The notes under the pieces: generated by a model
What the model was told of the DNA's origin: nothing
What the model saw: the letters and a program-made list of their open reading frames with translations, nothing else
The model's database searches: none
Shown: positions 44,370 through 53,909 of the stretch, one piece after another
How the letters are laid out: each line of letters opens with the position of its first letter
How positions within the stretch are numbered: the stretch's first letter is position 1
Program-made: the position numbers and the translations under genes
From: Thermoguttaceae bacterium
GTDB taxonomy: Bacteria; Planctomycetota; Planctomycetia; Pirellulales; Thermoguttaceae
Direction of reading: 5' to 3'
NCBI GenBank assembly: GCA_017447865.1
Contig: JAFSMO010000034.1
Coordinates: 62,001-126,000 of the forward strand
Length of the DNA: 64,000 nt

Positions 44370-46619
44370 ATGAAATTAAAAGCAAATCCATATAAATCAG
44401 GTTTTTTAACCGGTTTCCTTTCTCTGTTGGTCGTTTTTTCTCTTGTGCCGGTCGTTTCCGCGACGGAGATCACGGCCGATTATGCCGGCGGAACGATCAC
44501 CAACGGGATGATTATTAAACCCACCTCCAACGCGATTACGATTTCCGGCACGACCACGATTTCCGGAAGTACCGGGATTGCGAGCGGATCTAATACAGAG
44601 TATTATACTTTCTTCGTTTACAACGGAAACCCCGTTACTATCTCTTCCGATGCCAAGATCAACATGGCGAGTGGATCTGAAATCCGTTTTGACCACGGAT
44701 CTCACACCACCATTGCGGGAACGGTGAACCTCACTTCAGGTTCACGAGTCCGCTTGGGTGTTGGCGGCCCAGCCGCTACGTTAGAAAATCCCGTTGAAGG
44801 CACTTTGACGGTTACCGGTACCCTGAACATTAAAACCTCGGGAGACCTATGGAGCGCAAACGGCGGCGCAGGTACCCCAACCGCCAAAGAAGACGCTCCT
44901 TACACTTATACGATGAACGTGAACGGCGGAAACGTCACCCTTCAAACGTCCTCCTCTTTAGGACTCGGATGCAGGAACAATGTGAATCTCAATATTACAA
45001 ACGGCGGAAATATCCTGCTGAAAAACACCGCGGGAAATACGCTACTCTGCGGTGTGCAGGACACTTGGGGCGGTCACGAGAATAAAGTCCTCAACCTGAA
45101 CGTCGAAAACGGGACTTTGGCTTTCGACGTCACCAAAAATATTCGGGTGGGCGCAGCCGCGTATCAGGATTTCACCCGTAAAGTCGCAGTCACGATCGGA
45201 GCGAATGGAACGTTTGAAACGAACCGGCCCATTTACATCTCGGACGGGGACAAAAGCCAGACCACCTTTTCCGTCGCGCTGAACGGCGGGACTTTTTACG
45301 CCAAAACGAACGCGATCACGCTCCCCGCCGGCACGTTCAGCATCTCGGGCGACGCGAAGATCAAAGTGGATAATTCGATGACGCTCGGCGTCGTGAGCGG
45401 GACCGGAAACCTCATCAAGCAGGGCGAAGGTACGCTGAAACTCACCGAGAGAGAGACATACACAGGCTCGACCCAAGTCCAGGAGGGACGTCTGATCCTG
45501 GCTGCAGAACATTCGACCAGCCTGAAAAGCAAGAACATGAGCGTTTCCGCCGGGGCCGTTCTGGAACTGGCAAAGAAAAACGCCTCGGACTACGGGAACT
45601 ATTCACCCAACATGACCCTGGCGGCCAAAACCGATACGTTGCCCGGCGGTGAACTGAATCTTTCCATGACGGCCAGCCCGTGGACCAGCGTCCGGCAGCT
45701 CACCATGGGCGACGGCTCGAAAATCACCATCGGCACGGTCCTCCCGACGCTCTACGTTTGTGACGTTGCGACCGTTCCGGCCAATGCCTCCGCGCAAATC
45801 GACGCTCTGATCGGGATCCGCAGCGTCGGTGAAAACTCGAGCCACAAAAATGCCGGGAAATTCAACATTGGAGAGGGTGGAACGCTCACGCTCACCAATG
45901 GCATTTTCGCGTGGGGAAACAACAACAAAACAAACACCCTGATCAAGCAGGGCGCGGGGGAAATGATCGTTCAGGGAAGGACCTACGCCACCGCCAATTA
46001 CCCTCTGCGGGTTCAGGTCGATGCCGGGAAACTCGTCCTGGAAAACGTGGACACGGCCTCCAATAATTCGACGTTTGAATCCGTGACGGTCGCCAGCGGC
46101 GCGGAGCTGCTCCTCGGCGGTACACTCCCGGCCACGACGACCGTGACGATTGCCGAAGGCGCGAAGTTCGGCGCGATCGGAACCCTCACGTCGAATCAGG
46201 GGATCACGATCCCGTCCACCTGGAACATTTTGCTGGATTCCTCTCAGGAAAATCTGACCTCCACGATCAAGCTCTCCGCGGGGGAACTGACCTTTGCCGA
46301 GAACGTCACGCCCGCCATTGAGATGGTCAACAATACGACGCTGGAGGGCCTGATTTCGCGAGGTGACGTGGATCTTTTGAATTTCAGCGGTGACGCCACC
46401 TACACGCTCCCCTCCGCGGCCGGTGGGGATTGGAACTACTTCATCCAGTACTTCCCGGAGGACGTTCAGGAGTACTACAGCCTGGGGACTTACGCGGGAA
46501 GAGACGGTTCCACGACAGTCGGTCTGATCCTTAACCGGAACATGGTCCCGGAACCGTCCACGTGGATCCTGCTTCTGCTTGGAGCCGCGGGTTTGTTTCG
46601 TATTCGCCGCAAGGCCTGA
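44370..46619 (+). CDS. Secreted PEP-CTERM beta-helix protein
   Basis: An in-frame TTG at 44355 exists, but GGGAG (44357-44361) fits the ATG at 44370, giving 749 residues. The signal peptide spans about 1-31 (GFLTGFLSLLVVFSLVPVVSA). The body has autotransporter-associated strand repeats, for example TGNLIKQGEGTLKLTERETYTGSTQVQEGRL (about 350-380) and INMASGSEIRF. The C-terminal signal is PEPSTW near 728, a hydrophobic helix and RIRRKA. It has its own promoter. The DUF1559 gene follows after 72 bp, with a pair of alternative hairpins in between. Confidence 0.85.
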   Translation: MKLKANPYKSGFLTGFLSLLVVFSLVPVVSATEITADYAGGTITNGMIIKPTSNAITISGTTTISGSTGIASGSNTEYYTFFVYNGNPVTISSDAKINMASGSEIRFDHGSHTTIAGTVNLTSGSRVRLGVGGPAATLENPVEGTLTVTGTLNIKTSGDLWSANGGAGTPTAKEDAPYTYTMNVNGGNVTLQTSSSLGLGCRNNVNLNITNGGNILLKNTAGNTLLCGVQDTWGGHENKVLNLNVENGTLAFDVTKNIRVGAAAYQDFTRKVAVTIGANGTFETNRPIYISDGDKSQTTFSVALNGGTFYAKTNAITLPAGTFSISGDAKIKVDNSMTLGVVSGTGNLIKQGEGTLKLTERETYTGSTQVQEGRLILAAEHSTSLKSKNMSVSAGAVLELAKKNASDYGNYSPNMTLAAKTDTLPGGELNLSMTASPWTSVRQLTMGDGSKITIGTVLPTLYVCDVATVPANASAQIDALIGIRSVGENSSHKNAGKFNIGEGGTLTLTNGIFAWGNNNKTNTLIKQGAGEMIVQGRTYATANYPLRVQVDAGKLVLENVDTASNNSTFESVTVASGAELLLGGTLPATTTVTIAEGAKFGAIGTLTSNQGITIPSTWNILLDSSQENLTSTIKLSAGELTFAENVTPAIEMVNNTTLEGLISRGDVDLLNFSGDATYTLPSAAGGDWNYFIQYFPEDVQEYYSLGTYAGRDGSTTVGLILNRNMVPEPSTWILLLLGAAGLFRIRRKA

Positions 46620-46640
46620 ACCAAAGGCACAAAAGAGGAT

Positions 46641-46688
46641 GAAGGAGGAGCTTTTTCAACAGGTTCCTCCTTCCGAAATGGAGGAACC
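46641..46688 (+). promoter_or_regulatory. Alternative hairpins covering the ribosome binding site of the DUF1559 gene
   Basis: GAAGGAGGA (46641-46649) pairs perfectly with TCCTCCTTC (46665-46673). GGTTCCTCC (46662-46670), which overlaps that right arm, also pairs perfectly with GGAGGAACC (46680-46688), which holds the Shine-Dalgarno sequence. The two 9-bp stems exclude each other, so one would hide and the other free the ribosome binding site. Confidence 0.5.
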
Positions 46689-46691
46689 AAA

Positions 46692-47693
46692 ATGCGTCGT
46701 TCTGCCTTCACACTCGTCGAACTTTTAGTCGTCATCGCCATCATCGGGATGCTCGTCGGGCTCCTTTTGCCCGCGGTCCAGCAAGCCCGTGAAGCGGCGC
46801 GCCAGATGCAGTGCGGGAACAATCTGAAAAATATTGGACTGGCGTGCATGAACCACGAAAGCAACGCACGCAGCTACCCTTCCGGCGGCTGGACGTGGTA
46901 CTGGGTCGGCGACCCGGACCGTGGTTTTGGCAAGAAGCAGCCCGGCGCATGGACGTTTTCCATCCTGCCGTTCCTTGAACAGAACGCGCTGTTTGAGCTG
47001 GCGGCCGAAGGAACTCCCGAAGCGCTTTCTTCGACGAAAAAGGCGAAAATGAAGACCGTTCTGGAAACGCCGCTAAACGTTTTTTACTGTCCCTCACGCC
47101 GCGCACCCACCACGTATCCTGGGACCTCGGGGGGGTATAACACGAACTCGCCCACGGTCTCCGGAAAAATCGACTACGCGAGCAACTGGGGAAATGGCCC
47201 CGGAAACGGCACGGGGGCGGACAGCTCCACGAAACCGAAGAGCTACGCGGACGCGAAATCGATGGATGATACAAATTCCTGGCAGACGTACTCCGGGACC
47301 AACGGGATCATGTTCTTCCACAGCGCGATCACGGTCGGCGAAGTGCGTGACGGAACGACTAACACGTACCTGGTCGGCGAGAAGTACCTGAACCCGGCAA
47401 GCTACACGACCGGAACGGACGGCGGCGACGACCAGTCCGTCCATCAGGGAACGTGTAACGACAACTGCCGGTCGTCCTACTACGACGCGTCGAATGTGGC
47501 AAACTGCGTACGTCCAATGCAGGACCGCCAAGGAGTTTCCAACACACGCTGCTTCGGTTGCACCCACGCGGGGTCGTTCGGCATGGCGATGTGCGACGCC
47601 TCGGTCCAGCGAATTTCGTACTCGATCGACCCGCAGATGCACGCGTACCTGGCAAACCGCTCGGACGGCCAGGTTGCACAGATCCCGCAGTGA
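46692..47693 (+). CDS. DUF1559 pseudopilin-like protein
   Basis: The 333-residue protein has a type IV prepilin-like N-terminus ([20 protein letters not shown]), cleaved before the Phe, and then the planctomycete-specific [27 protein letters not shown] segment of DUF1559 (SBP_bac_10). The C-terminal part has [26 protein letters not shown] and [20 protein letters not shown], the usual DUF1559 end. It should be exported by a type II secretion or type IV pilus-like machinery; the function is unknown, though many copies exist in planctomycete genomes. Its GGAGG ribosome binding site (46680-46684) lies in one of two exclusive hairpins. A strong terminator is at 47734. Confidence 0.93.
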   Translation: MRRSAFTLVELLVVIAIIGMLVGLLLPAVQQAREAARQMQCGNNLKNIGLACMNHESNARSYPSGGWTWYWVGDPDRGFGKKQPGAWTFSILPFLEQNALFELAAEGTPEALSSTKKAKMKTVLETPLNVFYCPSRRAPTTYPGTSGGYNTNSPTVSGKIDYASNWGNGPGNGTGADSSTKPKSYADAKSMDDTNSWQTYSGTNGIMFFHSAITVGEVRDGTTNTYLVGEKYLNPASYTTGTDGGDDQSVHQGTCNDNCRSSYYDASNVANCVRPMQDRQGVSNTRCFGCTHAGSFGMAMCDASVQRISYSIDPQMHAYLANRSDGQVAQIPQ

Positions 47694-47733
47694 TTTTCAG
47701 TCCCTTTTAAAACTAAAAAGGCCCCAAAAATAA

Positions 47734-47779
47734 AGTCAGGCGCGAGGTTGGAAACCCTTCCTCTCGCCTGACTCTTTTT
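47734..47779. terminator. Bidirectional terminator between DUF1559 and rplS
   Basis: AGTCAGGCG (47734-47742) and CGCCTGACT (47765-47773) form a 9-bp stem, extended after one mismatch by GAGG/CCTC. Five T follow (47775-47779), and A-rich sequence precedes the stem for the minus strand. Confidence 0.9.
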
Positions 47780-47818
47780 CTTGGGTCTTTACGGTCTTTC
47801 AGTCAAGTCCGCGTGAGC

Positions 47819-48262
47819 TCATTTCGTCTCAGCAGCGGCTTTCTTGGCTTTGGACTTGGCGCGGCCACGAAGTTTTTTCGGGGCTTTGGCTTCGGTCTCG
47901 ACCTTTTTGTTCTCGACGCGGCGCTCGACCAGACGGGTCGCCTTACCAACGCGGTCACGCAGGAAGTACAGCTTCGCGCGGCGAACTTCGGCCGAACGAA
48001 CGACTTCGATCTTCGCAATACGCGGGCTCTGGACCGGGAACTTGCGCTCCACGCCTTCACCCTGGACGATGCGGCGGACCGTGAACATTTCACGCGTGCC
48101 GGAACCACTGCGGGCGATCACGACGCCGGTGAAGAGCTGGATGCGCTCTTTGTCACCTTCAACGATGCGGCAGTGAACGTTAACCGTGTCGCCGATCTCA
48201 AAATGCTCGACTTGCGGCTTCATGCTGGATTTTTCAACCAGCTCCATGATTTTCTGACTCAT
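47819..48262 (-). CDS. rplS: 50S ribosomal protein L19
   Basis: The 147-residue protein starts at the ATG at 48262, preceded by AAAGGA, not at the far upstream ATG that extends into trmD. The L19 core (FEIGDTVNVHCRIVEGDKERIQLFTGVVIA, VRRIVQGEGVERKFPVQSP) covers residues about 15-115. A basic extension with K, R and A follows (about 115-147), somewhat longer than in E. coli (115 residues). It is the last gene of the ffh-rpsP-trmD-rplS set, 29 bp after trmD. Confidence 0.96.
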   Translation of the reverse strand: MSQKIMELVEKSSMKPQVEHFEIGDTVNVHCRIVEGDKERIQLFTGVVIARSGSGTREMFTVRRIVQGEGVERKFPVQSPRIAKIEVVRSAEVRRAKLYFLRDRVGKATRLVERRVENKKVETEAKAPKKLRGRAKSKAKKAAAETK

Positions 48263-48291
48263 GAGTAAATCCTTTCCAATTTCTTGTTTAC

Positions 48292-49128
48292 TTATTCGGT
48301 TTCTTCGTCCTTCACAATACGGCGCCGACGTTTTTTCTTCGGCTGAAGGGATTCCTCGTAACCCGGCGGAATCAACTCCGGACGGCGCTCTTTCGTTAGT
48401 TTGAGGTTTTCCTCGACGCGCCATTTTTCGATGTTCGCGTGGTGACCCGAGAAGAGGATTTCAGGAACCTCCAGCCCCCGGAAAACACGCGGCCGAGTGT
48501 ACTGGGCCGATTCAAGCAGGCGGTTTCCGCTCGAAAACGAATCGGTCACGTTACTCATTTCATCCCCTAAAACGCCGGGGATCAACCGGATGATCGCTTC
48601 CATCATCACCATGCTGGCCACTTCGCCGCCGTTGAGGACGTAATCCCCGATGGAGATCTCGTCCGGCTGCAAAATCTGACGCACGCGGTCGTCAAAACCC
48701 TCGTAGCGTCCGCAGAGGAAAATGAGCCTCGGTTTCTGAACCAGCTCCTCCGCCACAGTCTGACGGAACACTCTGCCAGCCGGCGTGAGCATGATCAAAT
48801 GCCCGGCCTGCGATCGAATGGATCCGTCAAAAACGACGGAATCCGGGTCGGAAGCTTCCGTTGCGCAGTTCATTTCGATGGAACTTTCGCCCACCGCTCC
48901 CTGCTGGACCGCTTCCACGCAGTCCACGACCGGTTCACATTTCAGAACCATCCCGGGACCGCCGCCAAAAGGACGATCATCAACCGTCCGGTGACGGTCG
49001 TGCGTCCAATCCCTCATATTGTGAAGCCCTACGCTTACAAGTCCGTTGACGATGGACTGATGAAAAAGGCTTTCCCGCAGATAATTCGTGAACATCTCGG
49101 GGAAAAGCGTCAAAACATCAAAGCGCAT
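48292..49128 (-). CDS. trmD: tRNA (guanine37-N1)-methyltransferase
   Basis: The 278-residue SPOUT enzyme methylates G37 of tRNAs ending in a G36. It has [27 protein letters not shown], and the knot with [12 protein letters not shown] and [14 protein letters not shown]. The C-terminus has an added basic tail ([17 protein letters not shown]). An insertion of about 20 residues (near 80-105) precedes the knot. RimM, which normally lies next to it, is absent. Confidence 0.96.
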   Translation of the reverse strand: MRFDVLTLFPEMFTNYLRESLFHQSIVNGLVSVGLHNMRDWTHDRHRTVDDRPFGGGPGMVLKCEPVVDCVEAVQQGAVGESSIEMNCATEASDPDSVVFDGSIRSQAGHLIMLTPAGRVFRQTVAEELVQKPRLIFLCGRYEGFDDRVRQILQPDEISIGDYVLNGGEVASMVMMEAIIRLIPGVLGDEMSNVTDSFSSGNRLLESAQYTRPRVFRGLEVPEILFSGHHANIEKWRVEENLKLTKERRPELIPPGYEESLQPKKKRRRRIVKDEETE

Positions 49129-49165
49129 GGGGGTTTATCCGTTAAAAATCACTTTGCTGCTGAAA

Positions 49166-49531
49166 TCACTCAGCGGCTTCTTCAGCGACCGGAGCCTGCT
49201 TGAGCATACGGGTCGAAGTCGGACGCGGGGCGCGCGCTTTCGCCACTTTTTCCTTGGCGGCTTTCTGCTGTTCCAGGTGCGTACCATTCTTCCCATACTT
49301 TTTGATCAGGACCGCGACTTTCGGGGTCGGCTGCGCTCCGACGCTCAGCCACTTCTCAACTCCCTCAACGTCGAGCGTTACACGTGCGTCGGTTTCCGGA
49401 ACCATCGGGTCGTAAGTGCCCAGTTCCTGCAGAACACGACCGCCGCGCGGCGCACGAGAATCCATCGCGCAAATACGATAAAACGGGCGATGGAGACGTC
49501 CCAATTTCTTCATACGAATTCGGACTGCCAT
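49166..49531 (-). CDS. rpsP: 30S ribosomal protein S16
   Basis: The start at 49531 (MAVRIRMKKLGRLHRPFYRI) is preceded by AAGGAG. The longer frame upstream is not supported. The 121-residue protein has the S16 core to about residue 85, then an Ala/Lys/Pro-rich extension ending APVAEEAAE, typical of longer S16 forms. It lies between ffh (131 bp upstream) and trmD (37 bp downstream). Confidence 0.95.
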   Translation of the reverse strand: MAVRIRMKKLGRLHRPFYRICAMDSRAPRGGRVLQELGTYDPMVPETDARVTLDVEGVEKWLSVGAQPTPKVAVLIKKYGKNGTHLEQQKAAKEKVAKARAPRPTSTRMLKQAPVAEEAAE

Positions 49532-49662
49532 GAATTTACTCCTTCTTATTAAACATGCACTATCTGGCAGGGCGAACAACCTGCCAGCGACCATTACCGT
49601 TCCAAACATCATGGAACCAAATAATGTACGGAAACTCGGGGAATCCTTGAATCAGGCCCCGA

Positions 49663-51150
49663 CTATTTTTTCTTTTTCTTCAGCTCTTTTTCGCGCTCTT
49701 TGCGGAGCTTCGCTTTCTCGGCCGCGGTGAGACCGCCTTCCTCGACCTTTTTCTCCTTCGGCGGTTTGTGTCCCCCCGGCATTCCACCGGGAGCGCCCTG
49801 CATGCGGCGCATGAGTTCCTGCATCGCCCCGATCCGGCCGCCGGCGCCCATTCCGGACATCATTTTCATCATCTCAGCCATCATGTTGAACTGATTGATG
49901 AGGTCCGTCACCTGCTTCGGCTGAACGCCCGCGCCTTTCGCGATTCGGTTCACGCGGGACGGGTTGATCATCTTCGGATTCTCACGCTCGGCGATCGTCA
50001 TGGAATTCACGATCCCATTGATTTTATTCATCTGCTCATCGGCGTCCACGTTTCCGAGCATCTTCTGAAGATTTCCCATTCCGGGGAGGAAACTGAGGAT
50101 CTTGCCGAACGAGCCCAGACGGCGGGTCTGCGCCATCATGGTCTGGAAGTCGTTGAACGTGAAAATGCCCTTCTTCAGGCGGGCTTCCTGCGACTCGATC
50201 ACGTCCTGGTCGAACGCGTGCTGCGCCTGACGCAGAAGCTCCTGAAGGTCACCGCCGCCGAGGATCCGGCTTGCCATGCCTTCCGGGGTGAAGTCTTCCA
50301 GGGAGCTGGTGGTCCCGATCTGCTCACCGGTCCCGATGAACTTGATCGGCACGCCCGTCACGTATTTGAGCGAGATCGCGGCACCGGCACGGGAATCACC
50401 GTCCAGCTTCGTCATGATCACGCCGTCCAGTTCCAGCGCCTCATTGAAGGCCTTGGCGCTGTTTACCGCGTCCTGACCGGTCATACCGTCGACGACGAGG
50501 TAAACCTGATCCGGCGCGCATTTTTTATCGATATTAATGAGCTGCTGCATCAGCTCTTCGTCCACGTGCAGACGCCCTGCCGTGTCGAGGATCACCACGT
50601 CGCAGCCCTTCGTTTTCGCCTCTTCCAGAGCGCGCGTGCAGACCTTGACGGGATCTTTTTCTTCGTAGTCGGCAAAAACCGGGATCCCGAGCTGCTCGCC
50701 CAGGGTTTCCAGCTGCTTGATGGCCGCCGGACGCTGAAGGTCTGCCGCGACGAACATCGGCTTGCGACCGCGGACCTGGATCCGTTTGCCCAGTTTACCG
50801 GTCGTGGTCGTTTTACCGGAGCCCTGAAGACCGCACATCATGATGGTCGTGATGCCGGAGCCCTTCAGATGGAGGTCATTATCGACCGGGCCCATCAGCT
50901 CGACCAGCTCGTCGTACACGATCTTGACGACCTGCTGGGTCGGATCAGACTGTTTCAGGACCGTTTCCCCGCAGGCCTTTTCGCTGACGCTCTTCATGAA
51001 GGCCTTCACCGCGTCGTAGCTTACGTCCGCTTCGAGCAGTGCGCTTTCGACCATGCCCAGCCCTTCGCGCATATTACTCTCGGTGAGCCTTCCACGGCCA
51101 CTCAAGGAACGCAGTGCAGTACTTAATCCGTCGCGCAGGGAATCAAACAT
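49663..51150 (-). CDS. ffh: Signal recognition particle protein Ffh
   Basis: The 495-residue SRP54 GTPase has the helical N domain, G1 (GLQGSGKTTTTGKLG), VILDTAGRLHVDEE, TKLDGDSRAGA and the Met/Gly-rich M domain (MMAEMMKMMSGMGAGGRIG) for the signal peptide. It ends in a basic KKKKK tail. It binds SRP RNA and signal peptides and delivers ribosomes to the membrane. It leads the minus-strand ffh-rpsP-trmD-rplS set, with a strong promoter at 51204-51237. Confidence 0.97.
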   Translation of the reverse strand: MFDSLRDGLSTALRSLSGRGRLTESNMREGLGMVESALLEADVSYDAVKAFMKSVSEKACGETVLKQSDPTQQVVKIVYDELVELMGPVDNDLHLKGSGITTIMMCGLQGSGKTTTTGKLGKRIQVRGRKPMFVAADLQRPAAIKQLETLGEQLGIPVFADYEEKDPVKVCTRALEEAKTKGCDVVILDTAGRLHVDEELMQQLINIDKKCAPDQVYLVVDGMTGQDAVNSAKAFNEALELDGVIMTKLDGDSRAGAAISLKYVTGVPIKFIGTGEQIGTTSSLEDFTPEGMASRILGGGDLQELLRQAQHAFDQDVIESQEARLKKGIFTFNDFQTMMAQTRRLGSFGKILSFLPGMGNLQKMLGNVDADEQMNKINGIVNSMTIAERENPKMINPSRVNRIAKGAGVQPKQVTDLINQFNMMAEMMKMMSGMGAGGRIGAMQELMRRMQGAPGGMPGGHKPPKEKKVEEGGLTAAEKAKLRKEREKELKKKKK

Positions 51151-51203
51151 GATTTGGGTCCATAAAGTGCAGGGAATCCTTCATATATATAACAGGAACC
51201 AGA

Positions 51204-51237
51204 ATTATACCTGATTTTGAGTTTCCCGCAAGGGGGG
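51204..51237 (-). promoter_or_regulatory. Promoter for ffh
   Basis: On the minus strand six C (51237-51232) abut TTGCGG (51231-51226), then 16 bp and TATAAT (51209-51204). The leader is about 50 nt. Confidence 0.85.
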
Positions 51238-51304
51238 AGAGGTGCATTTTCAGGAAAAAAACCAAAGAAGGTGGCAAGAATCCGGTCGTTCTGCGTATTT
51301 TCTG

Positions 51305-51340
51305 TAAAAGAACAGGGGAATCGGAAAACCGACTCCCCTG
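51305..51340 (-). terminator. Terminator of the minus-strand PEP-CTERM gene
   Basis: CAGGGGAATCGG (51313-51324) and CCGACTCCCCTG (51329-51340) form a 12-bp stem with one mismatch and a four-base loop. On the minus strand TTCTTTT follows. Confidence 0.8.
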
Positions 51341-51382
51341 ATTCCTCAAAATATCAAATAATAATGTACCGTCGATCTGCCG

Positions 51383-52444
51383 TTACTTCCGCTTGCGAAG
51401 GTAACCGATCCCCAGAAGCCCGAGGAAGAGCATCGCCCACGTGGCGGGTTCCGGTACCATCGCGGCATCGTTAAGACCCAGTACGCCTTCCGGACTCAAC
51501 ATAAGACGGATGCCGTCGACTTCGGATTCAAGGTGACTTTGCAGTTCGCCTTTTTCCATCATGCTTTCCAGCATTTCCATCGTTTCCTCATCAAATTCAC
51601 CGTTCAGGATGTTAGCGTTCACCATCCCGGCATAGTCCTCATAGGAATCGACCATCACGACGAACTTGAAATTCTCGCCCAGTCCGATTTCCCCTTCGAC
51701 GTTGATCACGTCCACCTGACCATCTTTAATATTGACCACCAGACGACCGTCGATACGAACGTTTCCGTTCACGTCGATCACGCCGACCTGATTGAGGACC
51801 GTATTGTCGTCCTGCGCACTGTAACCAGTCTGGAAGGAGGCGGGCGTCGTACTGGCCGCATAAGCCACCGTGGGAAGCGGCAATTTCCGGATGACGATAT
51901 TCGACGGATTATTTCCCGACGTCTGCGAGGCGGAGCCAATTTCAAAGGACGCATTCTCACCAACCGTCAGGTTTCCATTAATTTTGGAACCGTTGGAGAC
52001 GTAATAATTGCTTGAGCCGCCGAGCGTCACATTGCTGTTTTCCGCGAAACTCGTGTCCTTAATCGTTACAGACTTTCCATCAACGCCTTCCAGCGTAACG
52101 TTTACGCCGTCAGCGGTGTTGATTTTCTTGTTCAGGGTATAATTATCACCAACTTTTAAAGTGGTATTCGCGATAATCGTGGCGCCATTATACGTTGATG
52201 CGTTAATCGTCGGTGCGTTCGTAACATTCAAAAAAGACGAGTCGGTCACCCGAGCCACAGATTCTGTTTCCGTAACTGGCACGATGGTTTCAGGAAATCC
52301 CTGAGTGCTTCCGTCTCCAAAAGTAAACGAGAGACTCTGGATGCTTGCGGCCTGCAAAGAAACCGACCCAGCAGCCAAAAACACTGCCACCCCGAATGAA
52401 GTCCAAATCGCTTTATGAAGTATTGTAAGTTGATGGCGAAACAT
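51383..52444 (-). CDS. Secreted PEP-CTERM protein
   Basis: The 353-residue protein has a signal peptide (about 1-33, FGVAVFLAAGSVSLQAAS) and a short beta-strand body (NNTLKVGDNYTLNKK-like, VTLEGVDGKSVTI, NLTVGENASFEIGS). A segment near 230-330 (VRIDGRLVVNIKDGQVDVINVEGEIGLG) is also found in the larger relatives. It ends in PEPATW (near 331), a hydrophobic helix and RKRK. It is the smallest PEP-CTERM protein here. It is isolated, with its own promoter (52492-52519) and terminator. Confidence 0.85.
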   Translation of the reverse strand: MFRHQLTILHKAIWTSFGVAVFLAAGSVSLQAASIQSLSFTFGDGSTQGFPETIVPVTETESVARVTDSSFLNVTNAPTINASTYNGATIIANTTLKVGDNYTLNKKINTADGVNVTLEGVDGKSVTIKDTSFAENSNVTLGGSSNYYVSNGSKINGNLTVGENASFEIGSASQTSGNNPSNIVIRKLPLPTVAYAASTTPASFQTGYSAQDDNTVLNQVGVIDVNGNVRIDGRLVVNIKDGQVDVINVEGEIGLGENFKFVVMVDSYEDYAGMVNANILNGEFDEETMEMLESMMEKGELQSHLESEVDGIRLMLSPEGVLGLNDAAMVPEPATWAMLFLGLLGIGYLRKRK

Positions 52445-52491
52445 TTAATGCCCCCTTGAAACATGAAACACATTTTAATTTCGTTTACTCT

Positions 52492-52519
52492 ATTTTAATT
52501 GGGATACGTCAAAAGTCAA
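52492..52519 (-). promoter_or_regulatory. Promoter for the minus-strand PEP-CTERM gene
   Basis: On the minus strand TTGACT (52519-52514), 16 bp, TAAAAT (52497-52492). The start codon is 48 bp downstream. Confidence 0.65.
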
Positions 52520-52702
52520 CAAAAAAAATCTAAAAAATTCCAAAAAAAGTCAAAAAATTTAAAATATTTGAAAATTTTTACCAGTTAGGAGGAAAAAATG
52601 GAGAAGGAAACTGGGAAAATAGAATATCTGGCGAACATTTTTCGACTGAAAGTTCTGCTCTGGTGAACTCCTATTTCGCGCAGTTTTTCTCCACTCGGCG
52701 TC

Positions 52703-52731
52703 TTGACAACGATTTCGTTCTACACTATAAT
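52703..52731 (+). promoter_or_regulatory. Promoter for the phosphoesterase gene
   Basis: TTGACA (52703-52708), 17 bp, TATAAT (52726-52731). The rest of the 331-bp gap before this gene is AT-rich with no open frame of note. Confidence 0.75.
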
Positions 52732-52775
52732 AAAATAATGTAAATAATAGCAGTACCTATTGGGGAGTTTTGACT

Positions 52776-53693
52776 ATGAATCGCCGGGATTTTTTACGTA
52801 TGACCGCCGCCGCAATGTTCGCAGCAGTCTCGCCGTGGTCTGAGGCTTGGGCGGACGATTTGTCTGACCTGATGGACTCGACAAACGATTCCATTCCGTT
52901 GGATGAGAATATCGTTGCGGTTTTTTCCGATACGCATATTCGATTTCCCGTTACGGCACATCAGCCGACGAGGCTGATCCAATGCGTCAGGGCGATTCTG
53001 GACATGAACCCGCGCCCGGCCAATCTTCTCATTTACGGCGACCTGGCGCGTGCGCAGGGGCTCGTCGAAGAATACGAGCTTTTCCGGAAAATCATCGCCC
53101 CGATCGATAAAGCCGGAATTCGTTGGGAAGCGGCCATGGGCAATCACGACCGGCTCAACAATTTCTACGCCGCGTTTCCGGAGCGCAAAGAAGAAAAACC
53201 CCTGGTCCCGGACCGCTACGTTCACATCGTGAAAACGCCGCGGGTGGATTTCATTCTGCTCGATTCCTATATGGAAGGGGAATCCCGAGGCGAGATCCGT
53301 CCCAATCAGAGGGCGTGGCTGGAAGACCGGCTTCGGCAGTACACCGAAACCCAAAAACCGGTTTTCGTTGGCTGCCATCATGGGATCCATCACACCGATT
53401 TGCGGGAATTGTTGACGTCCAGCCTCTGCTGTGCCGGATTTCTTCACGGGCATAGTCATCGGTGGAGGTCCTTCGTCGCCGATACGCTGCCGATGCTCTG
53501 TTTCGGCTCCACCGGCTCGTGGGGTGATTTGGGCTACGCCATCGGTCACATCTCGGAAAAGGACGTGCTGTTCGTCCCGCATCTCGACAAATTCGTCATG
53601 AATGAACGTTTTATCAAAAAACCCATTCCGGACGTGGACGCGTACCTGAAAAAACTCAACGAGCAGAAGGTTCTTATGCCGTTTCGGGGGTAG
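52776..53693 (+). CDS. Tat-exported calcineurin-like metallophosphoesterase
   Basis: GGGGAG (52762-52767) supports the ATG at 52776; an in-frame TTG at 52770 is less likely. The 305-residue protein starts with a twin-arginine signal (NRRDFLRMTAAAM, then SPWSEAWA). The metal-binding motifs of calcineurin-like phosphoesterases follow in order: Asp52 and His54 in FSDTHIRF, YGDLAR, GNHD at 122-125, HHGIHH, and HGHSH at 224-228. It probably cleaves phosphomonoesters or diesters outside the cytoplasm with a two-metal site. Members of this type act on nucleotides, glycerophosphodiesters or phosphoproteins; the sequence does not decide between them. No partner gene is adjacent. Confidence 0.88.
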   Translation: MNRRDFLRMTAAAMFAAVSPWSEAWADDLSDLMDSTNDSIPLDENIVAVFSDTHIRFPVTAHQPTRLIQCVRAILDMNPRPANLLIYGDLARAQGLVEEYELFRKIIAPIDKAGIRWEAAMGNHDRLNNFYAAFPERKEEKPLVPDRYVHIVKTPRVDFILLDSYMEGESRGEIRPNQRAWLEDRLRQYTETQKPVFVGCHHGIHHTDLRELLTSSLCCAGFLHGHSHRWRSFVADTLPMLCFGSTGSWGDLGYAIGHISEKDVLFVPHLDKFVMNERFIKKPIPDVDAYLKKLNEQKVLMPFRG

Positions 53694-53831
53694 AAGCTAA
53701 AGAAAGAGGAGTAAGGAGCCGCGCAAGCCCTCCTCACCTGGAAATGGGGGGGATTCGGGAGGCCAATCGTTAAAATTCCCCTAAATTCTTTATTTTTTCT
53801 TATAAATTTTCAAAAAATTTCGTTTATTTTC

Positions 53832-53859
53832 TTGCGAATCGAACAAACGGGCGTATAAT
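53832..53859 (+). promoter_or_regulatory. Promoter for the tandem PEP-CTERM array
   Basis: TTGCGA (53832-53837), 16 bp, TATAAT (53854-53859). It may drive 53910 and, through short gaps, 57166 and 60819. Confidence 0.75.
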
Positions 53860-53909
53860 GTTTTATAAGTAATGAAATATTTTTGTTTTTCACTTGAAGG
53901 AATACTCTC

